A model generated the notes under the pieces. The model saw only the letters and a program-made list of their open reading frames with translations, did not search any database and was not told where the DNA came from. Positions 1-10,666 of a DNA stretch of 64,000 bases are shown in pieces (the stretch's first letter is position 1; each line of letters opens with the position of its first letter). The position numbers and the translations under genes were made by a program. Origin of the DNA: Archilochus colubris. Lineage: Eukaryota > Chordata > Aves > Apodiformes > Trochilidae. The DNA is taken from positions 171,671,480-171,735,479 of the forward strand of contig CM041083.1 in NCBI GenBank assembly GCA_023079485.1, given 5' to 3'.

Positions 1-387
1 TGCTATTATTTGTCTTTTAAGTGATTTATGACCCAAGAATTTACAAATTAATTCCTTGAGATTTTTTAGGTCAATTGCAAATGTACTTATTCAAGCACTT
101 ATGGAAGATCAAGAACAGAAGACTAAGTATTTGCCTAATGGAGTTGATATACAGATCACTTTTATCAGTGTGAAATCTAACAGAAGAGCAGCTGTTGTGC
201 AGCCCAGAAGTCCCTTCAGCCCAACACCCTGTTTTGAAGATGAGTTGTAGCACAAACTGGTAGCAGAAAGAGCACAAGCATTTGGCAAGCAGCTCCAGAG
301 AACACCCACTAACACCCTAGCAGTCTGAGATCCCTACACTTCTCAGGCTAGAAATGCCATCATCTCTGTGGTAAAGATCTCTCTTTA
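1..387. other. Unassigned sequence before the CR1
   Basis: No gene, repeat or motif was recognised in this stretch. The open frames present are short, under 70 codons, and have no recognisable protein similarity. Confidence 0.5.
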
Positions 388-2880
388 GGGTATTCTACAG
401 GCAACTGGCGGATGTCTCCAAATCGTCATCCCTTGTTCTCGTGGGTGACTTTAACCTACCAGACATCTGCTGGGAACTCCACAGCACAGAGACGAAGCAG
501 TCTAGAAGATTCCTGGAGTGTATAGAGGATAATTTCCTGCTCCAGCTAGTAAATGAGCCCACCAGGCATGGAGCCTCGCTTGACCTTCTTTTCACAAACA
601 GAGAGGAGCTGGTGGGAGATGTGGTGGTCGGTGGTCGCCTGGGACTTAGTGACCATGAAATAATAAAGTTTTCAATATTCAGGGATACAAGGAGGGTCGT
701 CAATAAGACCTCTACGCTGGACTTCCGAAGGGCAGATTTTGACCTCTTCAGAAGACTTGTTCGGAGTATACCCTTGGAAACAGACCTTGAAAACAGAGGG
801 GTACAGGAGGGTTGGTCGTACTTCAAGGAACAAGTTCTGAAAGCACAGGAGCAGGCTGTCCCAGTATGCCGAAAAGCAAGCCGGCGGGGAAGACGACCGG
901 CCTGGCTGAATTGGGAGACTCTGAAAGAAATTAGGGTTAAGAGGAGGGCCTACCAATTATGGAAAAAAGGGATAACTACTGAGGAAGAATTTAGGAATAT
1001 TGTTAAGTCATGTCAAAAGAAAATCAGAGACACAAAAGCACAATGCGAACGGAATCTCGCCACCTCTGTGAAGGATAACAAAAAGTCCTTCTACAGATAC
1101 ATTAGCAGCAAAAGAAGGGGCAAGGAATATATCCATTCTTTACTGGACACGAGTGGGAATATAGTTGTCAAAGATGAAGAAAAGGCTGAGGTATTTAACA
1201 CCTTCTTTACCTCAGTTTTCAGCGGAAAGACAGGTTACCCTGAAGACGGATGGCTTCTGGAGCTCATAGAAAGTGACATGGATCTAAACAGCCCCCCTGT
1301 AATCCTGAAGGACATAGTCTGTGACCTACTGCGATGCTTGGATCCCCACAAGTCTATGGGACCAGATGGGATCCACCCAAGGGTAATGAAGGAGCTGGCA
1401 GAAGAGCTCGCCAAGCCTCTCGCTATCATCTACCAACAGTCCTGGCTCACTGGGGACATCCCAGATGATTGGAAATTGGTGAATGTCACGCCAATCCACA
1501 AAAAGGGCCGGAAAGAGGACCCAGGAAACTACAGGCCCATCAGCCTGACCTCAGTGCCTGGCAGGGTCATGGAACAGATCATCCTCAGTGCAATCACACA
1601 GCACCTGCAGGATGGGCAAGGGATCAGACCCAGCCAGCAAGTTCAGAAGGGTGGCTGCAGCTCGACCCAACCCTGATCCTATGATCAGGGGTGACCCGAT
1701 CATGGATGAGGGAGGGTCGGATGGGCCCGCCCAGACTTCAGCAAAGCTTGACACCGCCTCCTGCTGCATCCTCCTGGGAAAAACCATCAGCCCAGAGCGC
1801 CGGCCACAGAGCACCCCAGTTGAAGCGAGAACTGGCTGGAGTGGGCCGGCCCAGAGAGGGTGCCGAACGGGCTGCATCCAGTTACGTCGGTCATTGCGGG
1901 TGGTGTCCTAGACCAAAAAGCAATGTGTTCTGCCCAAGATTCTCACGATGATCTAGATGAGGTGGATTGAGTTCACTCACTGGCAACGACCACTAAGCTG
2001 GGGGAGGGCATCAACCAGAAGGTAAGGAGGGCTCTGCAGAGGACCCGACAGACTGGAGTTGGCCGATTCCAACGGGATGAGGGCTTAACACGCTATGCCG
2101 GTCCTGCACTTTGGCCATGTAATAACCCCATGCAGCGCTACAGGCTGGGACAGAGTGGCTGGAGAGCAGCCAGGCAGAAAAGGACCTGGGAGTCTGGATC
2201 GACAAGAAGCTGAACATGAGCCAGCAGTGTGCCCAGGTGGCCAAGAAAGCCAATGGCATCCTGGCCTGTATCCGGAACAGCATTGCCAGCAGGTCCAAGG
2301 AAGTGATTCTGCCCCTGTACTCAGCCCTCGTGAGGCCACACCTTGAGTACTCTGTCCAGTTCTGGGCCCCTCAGCTCAGGAAGGATATCGAGGTCCTGAG
2401 CAGGTCCAAAGGAGGGCAACCAGGCTGGTGAAGGGACTCAAGCACAGACCCTATGAGGAGAGGCTGAGGGAGCTGGGGCTGTTCAGCCTAAAGAAGAGGC
2501 GGCTCAGGGGAGACCTCCTGACGCTTCAGACAACTACTCAGGTAAAGGGAGGTGTTTTCTGTGCGCTGGGCTTCTTACCAAACGACTTCTACTGTATAGA
2601 TAGAGAAATGGAATCATGAAAGCAGAAAGCGGTAGAAGTTTGAAGGATATTGAGACTCCTTTTACGGAAGTAGAGGATCCGCCCACATAGAGTTTTGCTG
2701 CCCAGGAAGTTAGTGTGATTCTCTGGTCCCTGAGATATTTGAAAAAGATTGATGCACTAGTAATATAGAATCAGAAGTAAACTGCAGAACTGTGGTCATG
2801 GCTTGATCACTGATGAGATTCCTGAGGTCCTCTAACCCAGTTGTGGTGTGTGTGGGGCTACACCCTATGATTCTATGATC
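388..2880 (+). mobile_element. CR1 LINE, about 2.5 kb, 5'-truncated and inactive
   Basis: Largest LINE copy in the window. The frame from 441 to 1676 (411 codons) gives the C-terminal part of the endonuclease (GDFNLPDICW, later GLSDHEI) and then the start of the reverse transcriptase (GPDGIHPRV, PIHKKGRKEDPGNYRPISL). After 1640 the frame is broken by several indels, although NWLEWAGPERV and VIAGGVLDQK remain readable in other frames. The catalytic FADD box is degraded to LATT at about 1980-1991. The RT end is recognisable at 2216-2530 ([19 protein letters not shown]). From 2540 to 2880 it is heavily diverged but keeps the CCCAGGAAGT and GAGGTCC tail and ends in CTATGATTCTATGA. The 5' end and ORF1 are missing, as is usual for CR1. 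Confidence 0.92.
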
Positions 2881-3400
2881 TCTCTTTGGGTTCATGAATT
2901 TGTCCTGTCTTTTAAGAGTCCTAATCTACTTATATATTTGCCTGTATGGAAGCATCCTATAACTGTGATTGTCCTTGTTCTCTGTACCCTTTACAGTCAT
3001 CCTCAGATACTTTTTAGAGCACTACTGATCACTTTTTTTCACAGTACCATGACACAAAGATCTCATTCCCACCTAGTAAATCAGTTTAATGCACATTATT
3101 CTGTATGTAGAGTTGATTTCCCCTGCCCTCCCAAAATCCATCACCTTATTTTTCCTCCATTGAATTTCACTTGCCATTTCCAGAGCCATCACAGAGTATC
3201 AGGAGGTCTTGGCAATCAGTTATTCACTGTGTACACTGTTACTTTTGATATATTTTTTTCTAGTGGCCTTTTTGGGACTCACTGGTGCCCTGCCTATCTC
3301 CCAGGGGTTCTTTCACCTGGTGAGAACCTTCTTTCTTAACTTCTGGTTTGTTTCTCTTGAGCCTTTGATGAGGGACCATGCTGATGCACATACATGCTGA
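2881..3400. repeat. Ancient CR1/L3-like LINE relic (probable)
   Basis: Several phrases match, in order, an old interspersed LINE-derived repeat known from reptile and bird genomes: CCTTGTTCTCTGTACC, CAAAGATCTCATTCC, TATGTAGAGTTG, TTGAATTTCACTTGCCATTT, and near 3359 GAGCCTTTGATGAGGGACCA. The match is by memory and is patchy, so boundaries and strand are uncertain. No coding capacity remains. Confidence 0.4.
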
Positions 3401-4732
3401 CTCCCTCCTGAGAATACATCCATAGGTTGCTTTATGTCCTTTGCATAATCTCTCTACAGCTTTCTCTTTAGCTTCACTATCTTTTTACTGACAATCTCAT
3501 TTGAGGCAAATCTTCTGATACATAACTGCAAGGTAGTCTGCTGACACAGGTTCCTTCCAAAGCATCTCCACTGTGAACACATTTTTAAAAAAACAAACCA
3601 AAACAAAACATTCTGCTTATATTTTGAAGTCTCATGAGGAAGGTTTGAGTCTCTGAACACTTTCTTCATGCCCAAGTTGCCAAAACAGTCATATTTAAAA
3701 TACATCAACTTGCACACTTTAGGTAAAACCCAAACAAGTCTAATCCCTGGCCACGATGAACTGTAATTTTTCTCCACAACAACCTAAAAGATTTATTTGC
3801 ATTAGTTTTTAATTTTCCTTTCTGATTAGAATTTGGTAGCTAAAATATTAGCACAACTACAACCATCATCTTACTTGGCTTTGTACTGGTTACACAGTGA
3901 TATAACCCAAGCAGTTTAGATGCAGTTACTCCCAGTTGATATCCTGCAAACACTAAGAGTATCTGCAACTTTGCACATGTAGATATGTAAACATTGCATA
4001 CACCAGATTTGAATAAAACTCTTGACTTTGTCACCTTTTCTTTACCTTAAAGGGAAAATTTGAATCTGAGTGAGAAGTACTACTTTTGTGTAGTCAAATA
4101 ACTTTGGACATAATAAATTATGGTTTGCAGAACTATTGTTTGAGCTAATTTTAGGGTCAGGGAATGTGATATGTTTGTCATTAAATTACATTGGGCAGAA
4201 TAAGATTCAATCAAGGAGCCTATTGAGCTGGTGTGCCTATTTGCCAGGTCTCATACATTAAAATTGCAGGTATATCAAAAACTTCACTGCATTATCTAAA
4301 ATTTCCAAAGACCCTTTGCCATATTTCAAGGAGTGTCCTCAGAAGATGATACTATAAATTTGAAAAGCTTCTTCTCCAAATGTCTTTGCTTTTATGGCTT
4401 GAAGTGCCAGATGGATAAGCTAAACATATTATCTTTCAATGATCAGTGCAAAGTATGGCAAAACAGGTAAATCTGAAAGAAGTTTTCCAAAGAAAGTAAA
4501 AGATTACCATATCCTAGAGCCTGTGTACAGAAGTCTGGTACTACAGAGGTAAAACTGAGTGAATTTTCAGTTCAAGGATCTCATCTGGCACATTTCACCC
4601 CATGATGCCTCACAGGTTTGTAGGTAAAACAATCTATTTCCCTTTATTTGATACCTTCTGAAAAATATGTCTTTGTATGGTTTCCCACACACATCCCACA
4701 GCTTGTTATTATAAGCAACTTTCCAATATGTG
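3401..4732. other. Intergenic stretch, nothing recognised
   Basis: AT-rich sequence with no recognisable gene or repeat family. It includes an A/C-rich low-complexity run near 3588-3610. Open frames are short and look like chance frames. Confidence 0.5.
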
Positions 4733-5056
4733 AAGGGGGCCTAGAAGAAAGCTGGGGCTGGGCTTTTTACACGGGTGTGTAGTGAGAAAAGAAAGGGCAA
4801 TGGTTTCAAACTTGAACAGGGGAGATTTAGGTTGGACATGAGGAAGAAATCCTTTCCTCTGAGGGTGGTGAGACACTGGCACAGGTTGTCCAGGGAAGTT
4901 GTGGCTGCCCCCTCTCTGTCAGTGTTCAAGGCCAGGTTGGATGGGGCTTTGAGCAACCTGGTCTGGTGGGAGGTGTCCCTGCCCATGCAGTGGGGTTGGA
5001 ACCAGGTGATCTTTAAGGTCCCTTCCAACCCTAAAGGCATTCTATGATTCTATGAA
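4733..5056 (+). mobile_element. CR1 LINE 3' end fragment
   Basis: Only the last codons of the reverse transcriptase and the 3' tail remain. Readable parts are GNGFKLEQGRFRLDMRKKSFPLRVVRHWHRLSREVV, split by the truncation. They are followed by the GAGCAACCTGGTCTGGTGGG and GATCTTTAAGGTCCC blocks and a terminal TTCTATGATTCTATGA. This is the same tail subfamily as the copies at 45.2, 47.0, 48.1 and 52.4 kb. Confidence 0.93.
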
Positions 5057-6657
5057 ACCTTAACACTACAGCACAGTTTGAGAGGACGTTTTATTAACAG
5101 CGATCTTAGCTTGATATGCATTGTAATTGTAACAAGATCTTGCATGGTCTAAGATGAATTGGGAGAATAAATCTACATTGGTTTTAATAAAGAAAAAAAA
5201 TAACAAAATCCACTTGACCAATAGATGGCACTGTGATTCCGTGACTCAGGTGTTATTTGTGTCTATAATGCTATTTATTTATGCTGCTTATTAATTTTAA
5301 TCTTGTCGTGCAAGTTCTAATTAAATTAATTTAAATGACATAGTACTATTGCAAGTAAGTTGTTCCTCAGACTGAAATGTTTTAAACTCCATGTACTTCC
5401 CCAAAGAATAAGAATTTTTCAGTAGAATGGCTGTCCTTAGAAAAAGAGAATGATTGCAATGTCTCATTTTGAACCGGTTTACTGAGACAGTGAAATTCTG
5501 CATCAAGGCCTTTGTCTTTGTCCAGAAAGATATTTAAAATTAAAATTATTTTATCCTTCAAGAGACATTGTACTGTGGATATCTATGGGAGATTTAACCA
5601 AACCAAAATAACTAAAGACAAACCTCCAGTTTATAAAACAACCGAGGGCATTTAAATAGTTTAATCTGCTTTACTAGCAGTGGGATCTGACAAAACAATA
5701 AAGCATTGGAACACCATTTTACATTAACATTTACAAAATACAACAAATGTTTTTCTGGATGTATTTACATAAGCCAACAGATAGGTATTCAAAATAGAAT
5801 GCATCTCACGGTTTGGCAATAATTACATAAGTACAGTGCATGATTGGTTGGATGAGATAGATACAGAGGATTTTTTACCCTGAAGTGTATAAAGTATGCA
5901 CACCAGCTTAGGAGATACATGGTGAGCTTTATGTCTTTGGACATTTTTCAGATGCAGTTTTAACAGTAATAAAACATTGATCTACTTGAAAAATTGTTGA
6001 TTGAAACATTTTATTTTTTTTTTTCAGACAAAGCAGGTTTTTTGGATGCAGGTACAACAGACTGAGTCAGCATGCTTCTCCTGTTAGGGAAGGGAAGGCC
6101 CTAGCCTCTGAGCTAATCTGTGTGAATGTCTTCTCTTTTTCTTACCTGGAAAATTACAAAAGTTTCCATTCCAGTCTGATGCATAATGAAAACACTCAAT
6201 TTTTTTTTGCAAGATGGAAGTTTTGCTCTGAAGCTGCTCATACTAAACTGTTGTGTTCATCCCAAGGGTGGGCCCAGTGCCGTAAGTTCTGGTTTTAAAC
6301 AGCTGAACTTTGTCATCTGTCTGCAATATAATGACTCTTTTAATTGCTATCTAGTGATGAATGACCTCTTGCAGGCCTGGCATGGAGGGCAGAACGAATT
6401 CAGACACTGACTCTGTCATCCTCACTAAGGCAAACCACACAAAAATCTATTAACATTTTGGTGCAAGGTGGCAGAATCAGGCCTTACCAAACTGTGAAAG
6501 ATGTCTATAAAGAGCTGGAGATATTGGTCTTTATCTGCTGTGCATTCTTGGCTTTGAGAGGCTTCTTAGTCAAAAGCTGCTGATCACTCAATAAAAGCTC
6601 CTATCTGAGTGCTCGCAGTATTAAAATGTCAGGCATCAGATATCCCTGCTTCTAAGC

Positions 6658-6679
6658 AAAAAAAAAAAAAAAAAAAAAA
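6658..6679. repeat. Poly(A) tract, 22 bp
   Basis: An uninterrupted run of 22 A. No processed-gene sequence was recognised upstream of it, and no flanking direct repeats were seen. Confidence 0.95.
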
Positions 6680-7186
6680 GTGTTATTTTACCTCCAGCTG
6701 TCAATTAAATAAAAGCTGTCATCTCTTAGCTCCAAAACATAGATTTTACTTTAAGAAGCTGGAAAAAAAATTACTGGTCAGAGTCATCTTTTAATGAAAC
6801 ATCAAGCAAGTAATTGAAACCCTTTCTGTTTGTAGTGAAAAATTCCCTGTCAGTATTTGCAACCTGAGCAATATGACATTGTGAAAGAGGAACAGAAGGT
6901 GAAATGGAAGAGGAACAGGGGAGACTGATTTGCTCTGCCACATGGACAAAATGCAGACAGTAAGCAGAAAGCATAAGCAGTGAATGTTAAATGCACAGTT
7001 GCAGTTTATCAAGTGCAAGCTGGTGAAGGAGATGGGGCAGACCAGCAACCAGATCCTCAGGAATTTTGGGAGAAACTGAGCTTTGAAGAATTGCAGGGTG
7101 TCAGATACATCATACAGAATGCTGGCAGGCTCTGTTCTCTGGCACAATTGGGCAATAGGACCCAAGTTGTCCATACCATCAGTGTA

Positions 7187-7211
7187 TTTTTTTTTTTTTT
7201 TTTTTTTTTTT
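7187..7211. repeat. Poly(T) tract, 25 bp
   Basis: An uninterrupted run of 25 T. On the minus strand it could be an A-tail, but the sequence that would precede it on that strand (above 7211) matches no family I recognise. Confidence 0.95.
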
Positions 7212-7609
7212 GCAAGGCCAGAGATGCTTGCATCCAGGTGGACACAAATTGCACACAACATGGAAAGTCTCTCCACTGGTGGGAGCATCCATGTTTTCTT
7301 CCCCCCCAACACATGAGGTTGAGACCTTTGATCCTGTGTCAGTATTCATCATATAAAGGCAATCTGGTTTGATGACAGGTCCTGAGCCTCAGATCTCTTA
7401 TTCACAAAATACCTTTGGTTTTATTACTGCCTGCTTCTTCCCTGCCTTGCCTGTTCCTATGGGTGAATCCTCAAAACCATCACTCCAGTTGTAGAGTGGA
7501 GACATCTGGATACCAGGAGTTACTTCAGTACCTTGTTTCATGAGATGTCCCAAACCACTTGTGCTCCAGCAGTGCTCCATCCCTTACCTGTCTGGCCTGT
7601 GTGATACAA

Positions 7610-7875
7610 ACTGAGCAGCCTGTTACAATGTTTGACAACTCTTTCACTAAAGAATTTTTTCCTCATATTGAATCTAAACCTCCCCTGGCACAACTTGAGG
7701 GCATTTCTTCTTGTTCTATCACTTGTTACCTGGGAGAAGGGATCAACACCCACCTGGCTACAACCACATTTTAGGTAGTTTTAGAGACCAAGGTCTCCCC
7801 TCAGCCTTTTTATTTTCAGAGTGAACAATCCCAGTTCCCTCAGCTGCTCCTCATAAGATTTGTTCTCCAGATCCT
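7610..7875 (-). mobile_element. CR1 LINE fragment, lacking its 3' terminus
   Basis: Read on the minus strand this is the CR1 RT C-terminal part: a diverged LRELGLFTLKIKRLRGD-like segment, then WVLIPSPR and [22 protein letters not shown]. Unlike the other copies, the terminal tail and ATTCTATG units are not visible at the low-coordinate end. The copy is therefore broken at both sides or very diverged. Confidence 0.85.
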
Positions 7876-9329
7876 TGATTATCAGTTGATTCTAAATTGT
7901 CGGTTTTGGGGGGAAAACATTAGTGGCCATGAGCCAGTGGCATCACTGCCATGAGGCTATAGCACAGCACTTTGACCAAGGGTTATGGAATTAGTGTCAC
8001 CATGTGCACACAGAGCTCCTGTGTGACCTGTGCACAATGGCTCTGACCTATCACACACAGGAGGAACTGGCCCATAACACTGGAAAATTTAGTTGTCATA
8101 CTAGCAAGAGCTTTGGAGTCCTCTTCTAGCACAGATCAGTATTTTAAGCTCAAAGTCTGCTTCTTCCAACCCTCTCTGCACCCCCCAATTGCCCCAGTTG
8201 GTAGCCTAGAATCAGATTCAGTTTCTCTTTGTCTCTTCCCTTGCCTTAGTAGAAAATGAATTGGTCTATGAAAACTGAAAAGCTTCAAGAGATGGATGGA
8301 TGAAGGCATTGCTGTTTGGCTTCTGGGTAGATGATGTCTTTTTTTTTTTAAAGTGGACAGGATCTGAAACTGGAATACATCCTTCTTTTGATGATTATGG
8401 CTGCAAAATTCATGGAACAAATCAAATGTTTCAATTTAGGTTTTGCAGGTGGATTCATGCAACATTTGTATTTCTGCTCTCCAGCAGAGTCCTACTGGCT
8501 CCAGGGGAATTCTCTGTGGTGCCCAAAAGGAAAGAGTTTCATGACTAGGCATTTCTGTCAAGCAACGTATTTGATGGTTTTTATGTGAAGTATTCTGCCC
8601 TTGGAGCTATGTGAGTAAAATACAGTGCCACTTTTAAGTCCTGCTGTTTTTCAAGTGGGCTTCATTTGCCCATACATATTTCATTAAGGCTGAGTCCTAA
8701 TAGTGCAAGCTACCTACTGTTCCTGAGCAATCTACCATAATAGCAAAACAGCAAAACCAGGGAAAACAGTTCTGGGCAAGTACAAGTTTTCTAATAATTC
8801 TGGCTCTCCGAGCACAAAAACAAACTCAGAAATATATCTTTATAATGCCCTTTTTAACCAAAGGCCCTGCTGCAACCTTTTACTAAAAGATTTACTCATG
8901 AAAAATTTTCACTGACATTATTTAAATCATGCTCTGTTTGAGTTGAACAGAGGCCTCGATATGGAATGGTTCCTGAAATTATCTAGCAGTGTTGTACTTG
9001 ATTTTCCATTCTTCTCTCACTTCACTTCTCTGTTAACACCAGTGGGAAGAAGTAGGGAATCAAGTCCAGTAATTACTTCTGAAAAAATTGCTTTCAAGTT
9101 TTCAGCTGAACAGATGGAAATTTTGAATGGAAATAAAGTACAAGACATGAAATAAAGATTAAGAACAATGGTAGAAACAAAGGATCATTCAAGTATAATT
9201 TACCTCTGAAGACTGCTAAAGTGAACTACAGAAAGAATGGCAGAAAAGCCCAGTAACGTTTCAGAATGGTCAATCAGAAGAAAAAAATAGGCATAAAACC
9301 AGTTACCAAAATGTCCATATAATTAGTCT
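7876..9329. other. HTR2A 3' flank, nothing recognised
   Basis: AT-rich sequence downstream of HTR2A with no recognisable gene. It may include more of the HTR2A 3'UTR. The esterase D gene lies downstream of HTR2A in mammals, but no ESD exon was recognised here. Confidence 0.45.
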
Positions 9330-9866
9330 TTACACGTTTTAATAGATTTTTCTTTAATACGTTAAAATTTATGTTAAATATATATTATCAAATTAACCAT
9401 CATTTTATTTAAAATTCTGTAAAGTGCTCATTCAGTTAATGATAACAAAATTCCATTGTAGCAAGACAAACTAGCCAGAGCCTACTCTGTGAGGACATCA
9501 AAGGACAGCTTAGGTTTCATTTGCAAAGAGAAAAGAAATGTGCAGGTTTCTTCACAGCCCATGTTATAATACCAGAAATTGCATTTATTTTTTCTTCTTT
9601 AAGAAATATATCCTTTAGAATATTAAAAAAATAAGTTTAATAAAGCCTGTGCTTAAAACAGCCAAAGTACTGTATGAAAAAAAATTGCACATTTGATACC
9701 ATTTCAACCCTGCTTTTCATCCGGAGGATAATATGAGGTGTAAGTGATGTTAATTGGAGGATGGGTCTCTTGAACAGGGCTGATTTTCCTAAGCTATCAG
9801 AGCTCCTGACAGCCAGGTGAAATTTCCAGCATCCACACCGGTGGTTGTCATGGCAGCTGCCGACCA
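9330..9866 (-). other. HTR2A: HTR2A 3'UTR with candidate polyadenylation signals
   Basis: The sequence after the HTR2A stop codon is AT-rich and has no competing gene. On the minus strand AATAAA hexamers occur at 9589-9584 (about 280 nt after the stop) and at 9409-9404 (about 460 nt). ATTAAA variants are near 9337-9357. Any of these could end the transcript, and the real 3'UTR may run further. The lower boundary given is arbitrary. Confidence 0.4.
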
Positions 9867-10666
9867 TCAGACACCGCTGACCTTTTCATTCCCTGGGCTG
9901 ATACTTCCCTTGGAGGTCCCATCCAAATGATGTATTCCTATTGTGACCATTGAATAATCCTTTGCCATAATTTTTGCTTCTTTTTTCAAGCTCTTCATTT
10001 GGGCTAACTGGAGCTGGCTGGAATTGTATGCAAGTGCTGGGATGGTGTTCACTAAAATCAGCTGGAAAGGTTTCTTCTCCTCCTTGTAGCGACACTGAAT
10101 GTAACGAGAGAAAGCTGAGCGATAAGTTTTGTTGAACAGTGTGTATACCAGTGGGTTGACAGCTGAAGACAGGTATCCAATCCATACAAAGACATTAAGT
10201 AGTCCTCCAATGACTTCTTGGTTGCACGACTCCTTGCAAATTACGGCCATCACATTGGTGATGAAAAAGGGGCACCACATCACAACAAACAGAAAGAAGA
10301 CTATGCCAAGAACCTTGGAAGCCTTCTGCTCATTGCTGATGGATTGCATGGTTCTCCTCCCCGAAGTCCCCACCTCTCTGTTCAAAGAGCGCTGAAAGAG
10401 TTTGTCTGAGGACAGGGAACTCTGAGGGAGGAAGCTGAATGAAGCAAACTTGGTCTTTGGGCCAGTGTCGTTCACACACAGCATAGCTTCCTTTTGCAGA
10501 GACTTGATAGTTAAAAAGTAGGTGACCACCATGATGGTCAAAGGGATGAAGAATGCCACAAAAGAGCCTACTAGGACAAAATTGTCATCTACAAGTAAGC
10601 AGCTGCCTTTCTTAAACACTTTGGAGTCATCTTGTAGTCCAAAGACAGGTATAGGCATGGAGATAC
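9867..10666 (-). CDS. HTR2A: HTR2A last coding exon (ECL2 to C-terminus, stop TGA)
   Basis: Last coding exon, 800 nt, encoding residues 206-471 and the stop at 9867-9869. The acceptor is CTTCAG ending at 10667. It contains ECL2 with Cys228 (disulfide partner of Cys149) and TM5, where Ser240 (5.43) is kept but position 5.46 is Ala243, the rat-like state. ICL3 has the conserved [11 protein letters not shown] stretch and is one residue shorter than human before the GRRTMQS motif. TM6 carries WCPFFITN with Trp336 (6.48) and Phe339/340, and ECL3 has a CxxxC pair. TM7 carries NPLVY, followed by helix 8 with the [15 protein letters not shown] segment. The cytoplasmic tail is more diverged and ends in Ser-Gly-Val, a type I PDZ ligand (human ends Ser-Cys-Val). 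Three exons together give 471 residues, equal to human. Confidence 0.97.

Larger units (their letters stand above)
5057..7609. other. Intergenic stretch with two long homopolymer tracts
   Basis: No gene recognised. The stretch is AT-rich and contains an A tract (6658-6679) and a T tract (7187-7211), listed separately. The 5650-6000 part is especially AT-rich. Open frames of 60-173 codons here are interrupted low-complexity frames that read through the homopolymers. Confidence 0.5.

Noticed and set aside
441..1676. Long open frame that could be taken for a cellular gene
   Set aside because: The protein is CR1 endonuclease/reverse transcriptase, truncated and followed by frameshifts; it belongs to the dead LINE at 388-2880.
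1551..2346. Several overlapping frames of 70-110 codons on both strands
   Set aside because: They are alternative frames of the frameshifted CR1 RT region, which is GC-rich and so stop-poor.
6658..7211. A22 and T25 tracts as the tails of processed pseudogenes
   Set aside because: No coding remnant or flanking direct repeat was visible next to either tract.
7876..9329. Search for the downstream neighbour ESD expected from mammalian gene order
   Set aside because: No frame with esterase D similarity was seen; the gene probably lies outside the window.
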